In this document: positions 5,881-10,038 of the stretch, piece after piece
How positions within the stretch are numbered: position 1 is the first letter of the stretch
Layout: every line of letters starts with the position of its first letter
Assembly: GCA_050010815.1 (NCBI GenBank)
Contig: JBEKKH010000240.1
Span: forward strand, 1-10,038
Direction of reading: 5' to 3'
From: Palsa-504 sp050010815
Lineage (GTDB): Bacteria; Actinomycetota; Actinomycetes; Streptosporangiales; Streptosporangiaceae
Length of the DNA stretch: 10,038 nucleotides
Program-made: the position numbers and the translations under genes
Notes under the pieces: model-generated
The model's input: the letters and a program-made list of their open reading frames with translations, nothing else
The model's database searches: none
What the model was told of the DNA's origin: nothing

Positions 5881-6747
5881 TTACTGCGTTGTGCGCCTTG
5901 CGGTCGGCGCGCCGTGTCCGCGCCCCTGCGCGCGGCCCGCGGTCGCGGCCGGGATCCTGGTCGCGGGGTCGAGCAGGTTGACCCCGATGGCCGCGACCGA
6001 TGCCTCGTCGGGCGTGATCACGGTGACCGCGGAGCCCTCAGCCGCCAGCCGTCCGACCACGTCTCGCAGCGGCATCCGCGACGGCAACGGCGAGTCGTGG
6101 CCCAGCGGCGACAGCACCACGATCCGGGCGGCACCCGCCGCCAGGTCGGCGTTCTCGTTGGACCGGGCGCCGCCGTCGATGTAGCGGCGGTCGCCGATGG
6201 TGACCGGCGGCCAGATGCCGGGGACCGCGCAGCTCGCGGCGACCGCATCGATCAGGTTCACCCCGGACTGACGGTCGAACACGCGCGTCTGGCCGGTCTG
6301 TGCGTCCACCGCGACCAGCAGCATCCGCCGCGACGGCCACTGCGGCGAGGGCAGCCGGGAGCGGACCGCGGCCCGCCGCTCGGCCTCGGGTACCGTGCGG
6401 GCCGCGAGCGCGAAGGCACCGGTCCGCCGCTGCGCTTCCTGGGCGGATTCCGCCGAGGTGACGCCGGTCAGCAGCGCGCCGAACTCGGCCGCGAACGTCT
6501 CCATGTCGAGCTCGACGGAGATCTCCCTGGACTGCAGGGCCGGCTCGACCTGCCGGGCGAACAGCGCGTCCAGCGACAGCCCGCTGCCGACCTGCGCGGC
6601 CACGGTCGCCCCAGCCGACGTGCCGACGAGCAGGTCCGCCCCGGTGACGTCCTGGCCCGCGTCCGCCAGCCCGGCCAGCACGCCGGTCATCCACGCGATC
6701 CCCGCCACGCCCCCGCCCCCGAGCACCAGGGCCTGCCCGCCCGCCAT
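5881..6747 (-). CDS. Patatin-like phospholipase
   Basis: A 288-residue lipid acyl hydrolase of the patatin family using a Ser-Asp dyad. The glycine-rich oxyanion loop GGGG(V)AG is at 10-16, the nucleophile Ser44 lies in GTSAG (42-46), and the catalytic Asp191 is in DGG (191-193), followed by the typical R/S-N-x-x-A-D-L-A. The start at 6747 is chosen over an upstream in-frame ATG (6843) because GGGGAGGG lies four bases before it, the glycine loop then begins at residue 10 as usual, and the extra 32 residues would only translate the tandem repeats. No signal peptide; cytoplasmic. The C-terminal about 20 residues are Arg/Gly/Ala-rich and probably disordered. First gene of the operon with the molybdoenzyme and SGNH hydrolase. 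Substrate unknown; membrane phospholipid or storage lipid turnover is the family expectation. Confidence 0.93.
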   Translation of the reverse strand: MAGGQALVLGGGGVAGIAWMTGVLAGLADAGQDVTGADLLVGTSAGATVAAQVGSGLSLDALFARQVEPALQSREISVELDMETFAAEFGALLTGVTSAESAQEAQRRTGAFALAARTVPEAERRAAVRSRLPSPQWPSRRMLLVAVDAQTGQTRVFDRQSGVNLIDAVAASCAVPGIWPPVTIGDRRYIDGGARSNENADLAAGAARIVVLSPLGHDSPLPSRMPLRDVVGRLAAEGSAVTVITPDEASVAAIGVNLLDPATRIPAATAGRAQGRGHGAPTARRTTQ

Positions 6748-6766
6748 GGCGCCCTCCCCGTTCGTC

Positions 6767-6802
6767 ACCGTCACGTCATGATCAACCGTCACGTCATGAT
6801 CA
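6767..6802. repeat. Two perfect 18-bp tandem repeats in the divergent control region
   Basis: The unit ACCGTCACGTCATGATCA occurs at 6767-6784 and again, with no gap, at 6785-6802. Each unit contains the 6-bp palindrome TGATCA and a TGACGT-like core on the other strand. The repeats lie in the patatin leader and overlap its likely -10. Tandem sites spaced by 18 bp (just under two helical turns) suit two regulator dimers on nearly the same face of DNA, so an operator is the best guess; a chance duplication is possible. Confidence 0.75.
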
Positions 6803-6804
6803 TA
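6799..6804 (-). promoter_or_regulatory. Possible -10 element of the patatin operon
   Basis: Read on the - strand this is TATGAT, matching the TAnnnT form of an actinobacterial -10 hexamer, about 50 bases before the patatin start. I see no good -35 at 17-18 bases distance, so an activator or a non-housekeeping sigma factor might be needed. The second tandem repeat overlaps it. Confidence 0.3.
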
Positions 6805-6853
6805 AGTCTGCCTGTAACGGGCTGGCCGGGACCCTCGGCCCACCGGTTCCGGC

Positions 6854-6890
6854 TAGGGTCGTGCCATCTGCTTGAGACCGGCCGGGAGGA
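6854..6890 (+). promoter_or_regulatory. Possible -10 and ribosome binding site of the dehydrogenase gene
   Basis: TAGGGT (6854-6859) fits a TAnnnT -10 hexamer; no -35 stands out. GGGAGGA at 6884-6890 is a strong ribosome binding site four bases before ATG 6895 and fixes that start rather than any upstream in-frame codon. Confidence 0.4.
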
Positions 6891-6894
6891 CGCG

Positions 6895-7656
6895 ATGACG
6901 GTACTGGAGAGCTTCAGCCTCAGTGGCAAGAAGGCCCTGGTCACCGGCGGTAACCAGGGCCTGGGCAAGGCGTTCGCCACCGCCCTGGCCCAGGCCGGCG
7001 CCCGGGTGGTCATCGTGGCCCGCGACGCCGGACGCAACGCCGCGGCGGTCCGCGAGCTGACCGGCCAGGGCCTGGACGCCGCCGCCATCGACGCCGACAT
7101 CACCGCCGACGCCGGGCCGGTCATCGACCGGGCCGCCGAGACGCTGGGCGGCCTGGACATCGTGGTCAACAACGCGGGGACCTGCATCCATAAGGAATCC
7201 TGGCAGGTGACGGACGCCGAGTGGGCGCAGGTGTTCGACTTGAACGTGACCGCGCTGTGGAAATGCTGTGTGGCCGCCAGCCGTCACATGGCCACCTCGG
7301 GCGGCGGGTCCATTATCAACGTGGGCTCGATTTCGGCGATGATCGTCAACCGCCCGCAGTGGCAGCCCGCCTACAACGCCTCCAAGGCCGCCGTGCACCA
7401 GCTGACCAAGTCGCTGGCCGCGGAATGGGCAGGCTCGGGCATCCGGGTCAACGCGATCGCCCCGGGTTACGTCAAGACCGAGATGGCCCCGGTGGACCGC
7501 CCGGAGTTCCGCAGGCACTGGATCGAGGACACCCCGCAGCGCCGCTACGCGCGGCCGGAGGAAATCGCGCCCAGCGTCGTGTTCCTGGCCAGTCCGGCCT
7601 CGTCGTTCATGACCGGCGCCGTGCTGGTCATCGACGGCGGCTACACCATCTGGTAA
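6895..7656 (+). CDS. Short-chain dehydrogenase/reductase (SDR)
   Basis: A 253-residue classical SDR, an NAD(P)H-dependent oxidoreductase acting on an alcohol/carbonyl pair. The nucleotide-binding TGGNQGLG motif is at 17-24, Asp69 (DADIT) contacts adenine, NNAG is at 92-95, and the catalytic set is Asn117, Ser147, Tyr160 and Lys164 (YNASK). APGYVKTEM (189-197) and the C-terminal DGGYTIW (247-253) are typical of the gluconate 5-dehydrogenase/3-oxoacyl reductase-like group. After the second strand the residue pattern VARDAGR (41-47) places an Arg where NADP-preferring enzymes have one, so NADPH use is a mild inference. An open frame extends far upstream, but the strong ribosome site and typical start MTVLESFSLSGKKALVTG favour 6895. 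Transcribed divergently from the patatin operon across a shared 147-base control region. Substrate unknown. Confidence 0.94.
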   Translation: MTVLESFSLSGKKALVTGGNQGLGKAFATALAQAGARVVIVARDAGRNAAAVRELTGQGLDAAAIDADITADAGPVIDRAAETLGGLDIVVNNAGTCIHKESWQVTDAEWAQVFDLNVTALWKCCVAASRHMATSGGGSIINVGSISAMIVNRPQWQPAYNASKAAVHQLTKSLAAEWAGSGIRVNAIAPGYVKTEMAPVDRPEFRRHWIEDTPQRRYARPEEIAPSVVFLASPASSFMTGAVLVIDGGYTIW

Positions 7657-7666
7657 ACCAGCCGCC
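7636..7666 (+). terminator. Hairpin spanning the SDR stop codon
   Basis: GGCGGCT (7636-7642) pairs perfectly with AGCCGCC (7660-7666); within the 17-base loop ACCA (7645-7648) can also pair with TGGT (7651-7654). The stem includes the last codons and brackets the TAA. No T-run follows, so termination is plausible but unproven. Confidence 0.4.
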
Positions 7667-7894
7667 TGCTCCGCCATTCGATGTTCACGCGCTGTTACTG
7701 CATCGTTGATGTTATAAGACCGAGATCTCTCCACCAAAGCGGTGCAGATGCGCTGGGATCGGGTCAGCCGCACGCGAGGAAATGTCTGGCGAGCTATCCG
7801 CGCTGAGCATGATATGACCAGTTTTCAGCCCCAGGCAGACTCGGAGACCGAAGCATAAATTCTCGTCCTGGCCTGCGCTCATAGCTTTCTTTTG
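7667..7894. other. AT-richer intergenic region without a gene
   Basis: This stretch is lower in G/C than the coding DNA around it, and I find no ORF with both a ribosome site and G/C-biased third positions. A possible -10 (TTATAA, 7712-7717) is visible but has no convincing partner. No tRNA, integrase site or insertion-sequence end was recognised. Confidence 0.5.
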
Positions 7895-7931
7895 GTAATT
7901 GCCTGACGTGTCAGAAATGTATGCTAATTAC
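7895..7931 (+). promoter_or_regulatory. Likely promoter with operator palindrome
   Basis: CTGAC-GT-GTCAG (7903-7914) is a near-perfect palindrome, the size of a TetR- or MarR-type half-site pair. It lies between a -35-like TTGCCT (7899-7904) and a -10-like TATGCT (7920-7925, spacing 15). An outer inverted repeat, GTAATT (7895-7900) and AATTAC (7926-7931), flanks it. Placement of a palindrome inside the core promoter suggests repression of the downstream small-ORF transcript. Confidence 0.4.
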
Positions 7932-8007
7932 TCTGTGTAAATACGAGGATAGGTAAGTAAACCCGCGTTCCGTGCGTCGCGTCTGGAACATGTAGGAGCG
8001 GGACATC

Positions 8008-8124
8008 GTGGTTGACGAGTTCCGCTTGGGGGGCGACGCCTGGCCCTGGCCAGGTACTCGGGAGGCATCATCATGGCCAGCGACGGAATTCGAGCGGCCC
8101 AGTTTCCGGCGAAACATTCACTGA
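8008..8124 (+). CDS. Possible 38-residue leader or small peptide
   Basis: GTG 8008 is preceded by AGGAG (7994-7998, spacing 9). The product begins MVDEFRLGGDAWPWPGTREA and ends FRRNIH, rich in Trp and Pro. It overlaps the start of the next ORF (ATG 8073) in a different frame and ends 52 bases inside it. It could be a real short peptide, a regulatory upstream ORF controlling 8073-8309, or an accident. No family is recognised and the short length makes codon bias uninformative. Confidence 0.3.
   Translation: MVDEFRLGGDAWPWPGTREASSWPATEFERPSFRRNIH
8039..8054 (+). promoter_or_regulatory. Perfect hairpin just before the ribosome site of the small ORF
   Basis: CCTGGCC (8039-8045) and GGCCAGG (8048-8054) are perfect inverted arms; as RNA this would be a 6-bp stem with a 4-base loop. 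It ends five bases before GGGAGG (8060-8065), the ribosome site for ATG 8073, and lies inside the possible upstream peptide ORF. It could modulate translation initiation. Confidence 0.4.
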
Positions 8125-8309
8125 ACGGCTCGTGGATGAGCGAGGCGATCCAGGCGACCGCCGTGGTGTCCGTGATCAGGCACGCGGCGGTCCGGCTGAG
8201 TCCCCGCCTGGCCGGCCGGAGCCACGCCGCCGCGGGGCGGCACGCCAGGAGCCGCGGACCGGTCAGCCGTCAGGTGCCGCCCCGGCACGCCGCCCGAACA
8301 AGGTCATAG
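8073..8309 (+). CDS. Small basic protein of unknown function
   Basis: A 78-residue ORF with an excellent ribosome site (GGGAGG at 8060-8065, spacing 7). From about codon 20 to 45 the third positions are almost all G or C, as in real genes of this genome. Residues about 21-47 (WMSEAIQATAVVSVIRHAAVRLSPRL) could form an amphipathic helix. The remainder is Arg/His/Ala-rich and strongly basic, ending RHAARTRS, and looks disordered. No signal peptide, membrane helix or known domain is seen. A stem-loop terminator candidate follows 13 bases after the stop, so it looks like its own transcription unit running from the promoter near 7899-7925. A nucleic-acid-associated role would fit the charge, but this is speculation. 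Confidence 0.55.
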   Translation: MASDGIRAAQFPAKHSLNGSWMSEAIQATAVVSVIRHAAVRLSPRLAGRSHAAAGRHARSRGPVSRQVPPRHAARTRS

Positions 8310-8322
8310 CCGAGGTGTAACA

Positions 8323-8369
8323 CCACGGACCGTTCGGACAAAAATTCACATCTTCCGAACGGCCCGTGG
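8323..8369 (+). terminator. Long stem-loop after the small basic protein gene
   Basis: Left arm 8323-8338 (CCACGGACCGTTCGGA) and right arm 8354-8369 pair at 15 of 16 positions, with one A/C mismatch, around a 15-base A-rich loop; an A-T pair (8322/8370) extends it. There is no T-run. The position between the small ORF and the channel-like gene suits a factor-independent terminator of actinobacterial type. The near-symmetry would let it act on both strands. Confidence 0.65.
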
Positions 8370-8406
8370 TATCACCGCCTGGGCCGCCCGCAGGCCAGCC
8401 GGCCTT

Positions 8407-8412
8407 TAGCAT
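8407..8412 (+). promoter_or_regulatory. -10-like element for a possibly leaderless mRNA
   Basis: TAGCAT (8407-8412) matches TAnnnT and lies six bases before the GTG at 8419. That is the distance expected when transcription starts at the start codon itself. No ribosome binding site is present at a usable distance. Leaderless genes are common in actinobacteria. Confidence 0.4.
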
Positions 8413-8418
8413 CGGGGT

Positions 8419-9534
8419 GTGCGTACCATAGCGGCGGTCCTCGGCGGCCTGGTCATCCTGGCCGTGTGGGTGAACATGGCCGTCACCCTGCTCATCCCGC
8501 GGGGCCGCGTCGGATTCCTCAAGGTCATCGACCGGTTCGTCGACCGCGGGTACACGGTGGTTCTGGGTCCGGTGCGATCGTGGGAACGGCGTGACGGCCT
8601 GCTGGCCAGCGAGCCCGCCGTCACGCTCGGCGCGCTGCTTGTCACCTGGCTGGCCGGCTTCGTGGTCGGCTTCGGGCTGCTGCTGTGGCTGCCCGGCGGC
8701 AGCTTCCCGGCGGCCTTGCGCGAAGCGGGCTCGTCACTGTTCACCCTCGGCTTCGCCGACCGCAGCGCCGCCGCGCCCAGCGTCATCGATTTCTTCGCGG
8801 CGGCTTCGGGGCTGGTCGTCGTGGCCCTCCAGATTGCCTACCTGCCCACCATGTACTCGTCGTACAACCGCCGTGAAACCGAGGTCACGCTGCTCCGCCC
8901 CCGCGCCGGCAGCCCGGCCTGGGGACCGGAGCTGCTGGCTCGGGCGCATATCGCCCGCGGCGTCGAGCAGCTGACGCCGCTGTACTCGGGCTGGGAGCGC
9001 TGGGCGGCCGATGTGGCCGAGTCTCACTCCAGCTACCCGATGCTGCTGCGTTTCCGGTCCCCGGAATCGCAGAGCTCGTGGGTCGTCTCGCTGCTCGCGG
9101 TCCTTGATGCCGCGGCCCTGCACATGGCCGCCTGCCCGTCCAGCGCGCCGTTTCAGGCCCGGCTGTGCGTGCAGATGGGCTACTCCGCCCTGCGCCAGCT
9201 GACCCGTACGCTGCGGATCCCCATTCCCGAAGATCCCCGGCCCGACGACCCGATCCGCCTGACCTGGGAGGAATTCCTGCAGGGCTGGGAGCGCATCACG
9301 GCCGTGGGGTTCCCGGTCGAGCGGACCGCCGAGGAAGCCTGGCCGCAGTTCCGGGGCTGGCGGGTCAACTACGAGGCGGCCGGCTACGTGCTGGCCTGGG
9401 GCCTGGACATCGTCCCGGCCCGCTGGTCCGGTCCCCGCCGCCACCAGCAGGGACCGATCGAGCCCCGGGTGCCGGCCAACCGTACCCCCGAACATCCCGA
9501 CGGTGAGCCCGTCGGGTCACCGGGCCCGCCGTGA
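8419..9534 (+). CDS. Membrane protein with a K+-channel-like pore segment
   Basis: A 371-residue integral membrane protein. Hydrophobic helices lie at about 4-26, 66-91 and 119-142. Between the last two is a re-entrant-type segment (97-114) ending S-L-F-T-L-G-F-A-D, which resembles the T-x-G-Y/F-G-D filter of two-helix K+ channel domains, but has Ala where the second Gly belongs. The order helix-pore-helix is that of the Ion_trans_2 layout. The C-terminal about 225 residues are soluble, with a conserved-looking helical part (about 170-335; motifs YSGWERW, YPMLLRFRSP, FRGWRVNYE) and a Pro-rich tail (340-371). GTG 8419 is the only start giving the full first helix. Transport activity is not certain: it could be a non-selective channel, a sensor, or a protein that only retains the fold. 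Independent unit: terminator before, convergent gene after. Confidence 0.82.
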   Translation: MRTIAAVLGGLVILAVWVNMAVTLLIPRGRVGFLKVIDRFVDRGYTVVLGPVRSWERRDGLLASEPAVTLGALLVTWLAGFVVGFGLLLWLPGGSFPAALREAGSSLFTLGFADRSAAAPSVIDFFAAASGLVVVALQIAYLPTMYSSYNRRETEVTLLRPRAGSPAWGPELLARAHIARGVEQLTPLYSGWERWAADVAESHSSYPMLLRFRSPESQSSWVVSLLAVLDAAALHMAACPSSAPFQARLCVQMGYSALRQLTRTLRIPIPEDPRPDDPIRLTWEEFLQGWERITAVGFPVERTAEEAWPQFRGWRVNYEAAGYVLAWGLDIVPARWSGPRRHQQGPIEPRVPANRTPEHPDGEPVGSPGPP

Positions 9535-9548
9535 TGATGACCGTCCCG

Positions 9549-9591
9549 CTGGCCGTCATCACTGGCCGTCATCACTGGCCGTCATCACTGG
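9549..9591. repeat. 13-bp tandem repeat, three copies
   Basis: CTGGCCGTCATCA is repeated perfectly at 9549-9561, 9562-9574 and 9575-9587, followed by a partial copy (CTGG). The stop codon of the convergent alpha/beta hydrolase (TGA, read from 9587 to 9585 on the - strand) is the last triplet of the third copy. The 50 bases between the two converging genes consist almost entirely of this repeat, with a GATGAC (9536-9541) that can pair with any copy's GTCATC. Confidence 0.85.
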
Positions 9592-10038
9592 GGCCAGATC
9601 GCCTGCAGCAGCTGGTCGGGGGTCTCCAGCTGGGGCATGTGACCGGTGTCGGTGAGAAGCTGGAACCGGGCCGACGGGATGGCGGCCGCGAACGCACGCC
9701 CGTAGTCGGGGTCGACGATCTGGTCGCTGTCGCCCCATAGCACCCGGGTCGGTGTCTCCACCGCCGACAGGCGCCCGGCCAGGGTGGGGTCGCTCATCCC
9801 CGTGCTTGAGTAGACGGCCAGCGTGGCCCGGTTGCCGGCCATGCCCGCCTGGGCCGCCGGGGGCAGTGTGGCGGGGTCGATCCGGAACCGGTCGGGATCG
9901 TGGTAGCTGAGCTGGGTCACCTGATCCATGGTCAGCGAGAAAAAGTCGGCGATTGGGTGGCCGGGGACCTGGACGCCGGTGCCGTTGACCACGATGATGC
10001 CGCTGACGCGGGGCGAGGCGAGCAGGGCCATCTCGGCG
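9585..10038 (-). CDS. Alpha/beta hydrolase, C-terminal part (runs off the right edge)
   Basis: The frame is open to the window edge (...AEMALLASPRVSGIIVVNG), so only the C-terminal about 151 residues are seen of a protein usually 260-290 long. Counting from the Met encoded at 10031-10029, the charge-relay Asp103 lies in LWGDSDQIVDP and the catalytic His131 in TDTGHMPQLETP, the standard end of an alpha/beta-hydrolase fold; the nucleophile elbow must lie to the right. The segment before this (VPGHPIADFF...PPAAQAGMAGNRATLAVYS...DPTLAGRLSAV) is the cap domain. Substrate unknown. The start codon is outside the window; the Met at 10031 is internal, as AEMAL normally sits just after the GHSxGG nucleophile elbow. 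Convergent with the membrane protein gene. Confidence 0.9.
   Translation of the reverse strand, partial: AEMALLASPRVSGIIVVNGTGVQVPGHPIADFFSLTMDQVTQLSYHDPDRFRIDPATLPPAAQAGMAGNRATLAVYSSTGMSDPTLAGRLSAVETPTRVLWGDSDQIVDPDYGRAFAAAIPSARFQLLTDTGHMPQLETPDQLLQAIWPQ

Noticed and set aside
6767..6802. CRISPR array
   Set aside because: The two 18-bp units are directly adjacent without spacers, and no cas gene is present.
6748..6843. An upstream ATG that would add 32 residues to the patatin protein
   Set aside because: The extension is low-complexity translation of the 18-bp repeats, and the ATG at 6747 has a much better ribosome site and the expected spacing to the glycine loop.
5836..6894. A long in-frame N-terminal extension of the SDR
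   Set aside because: It is antisense to the patatin gene and crosses the tandem repeats; the strong ribosome site at 6884-6890 and the usual SDR N-terminus fix the start at 6895.
7911..8117. A 68-residue ORF on the - strand in the leader region
   Set aside because: It has no ribosome site or recognisable sequence and reads through the promoter and leader of the + strand unit.
8012..8320. A 102-residue ORF overlapping the small basic protein
   Set aside because: Its start has no well-placed ribosome site, the product is Gly/Arg/Pro-rich as expected of an off-frame reading, and the competing ORF at 8073 has both ribosome site and third-position G/C bias.

Overview
The window looks like chromosomal DNA from a high-GC actinomycete, probably a filamentous one (Streptomyces/Streptosporangiales-like). 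Third codon positions are mostly G/C in the well-supported genes, GTG starts are frequent, and the left side carries an XRE/DUF5753 regulator with a DUF397 partner, a pairing known essentially only from filamentous actinobacteria. I saw no transposase, integrase, tRNA, rRNA or CRISPR array.

Layout. (1) Bases 1-383 hold no convincing gene; there is a terminator-like hairpin at 42-59 and a palindrome (TTTCAC-N11-GTGAAA) in front of the regulator. (2) 384-1814 is a regulatory cassette on the + strand: an XRE/DUF5753 protein, an unrecognised 76-residue ORF that starts right after its stop codon, and a DUF397 protein. It is closed by a strong intrinsic terminator at 1871-1912. Codon use here is less G/C-biased than in the flanking metabolic genes. 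(3) 1979-3403 (+) is a complete arginine deiminase followed 9 bases later by a small cysteine-rich protein. (4) 3438-6747 is a three-gene operon on the - strand, read right to left: patatin-like lipase, sulfite-oxidase-family molybdoenzyme, secreted or anchored SGNH/GDSL hydrolase. (5) A divergent control region (6748-6894) carries two perfect 18-bp tandem repeats; on its other side is a short-chain dehydrogenase/reductase (6895-7656, +). (6) 7667-8072 is a comparatively AT-rich leader region with a palindrome, a probable promoter and a hairpin. It leads to one or two small ORFs (8008-8124 and 8073-8309, overlapping in different frames) that end in a long stem-loop (8323-8369). (7) 8419-9534 (+) encodes a three-helix membrane protein with a K+-channel-like pore segment whose filter is degenerate, and which may be translated leaderless. 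It converges on the 3' part of an alpha/beta hydrolase (- strand, running off the right edge), with a 13-bp triple tandem repeat at the junction.

How the genes work together. The regulator cassette is probably a self-contained signalling pair of the WhiJ-like type. Arginine deiminase stands without the other arginine-deiminase-pathway genes in this window, so its role may be arginine consumption or citrulline supply rather than the full ATP-yielding pathway. The lipase/molybdoenzyme/SGNH operon is a strictly coupled unit whose common substrate is not evident. Nothing here is clearly a known defence or biosynthetic system. The least explained parts are the small ORFs (1281-1511, 3206-3403, 8008-8309) and the repeat-bearing control regions.
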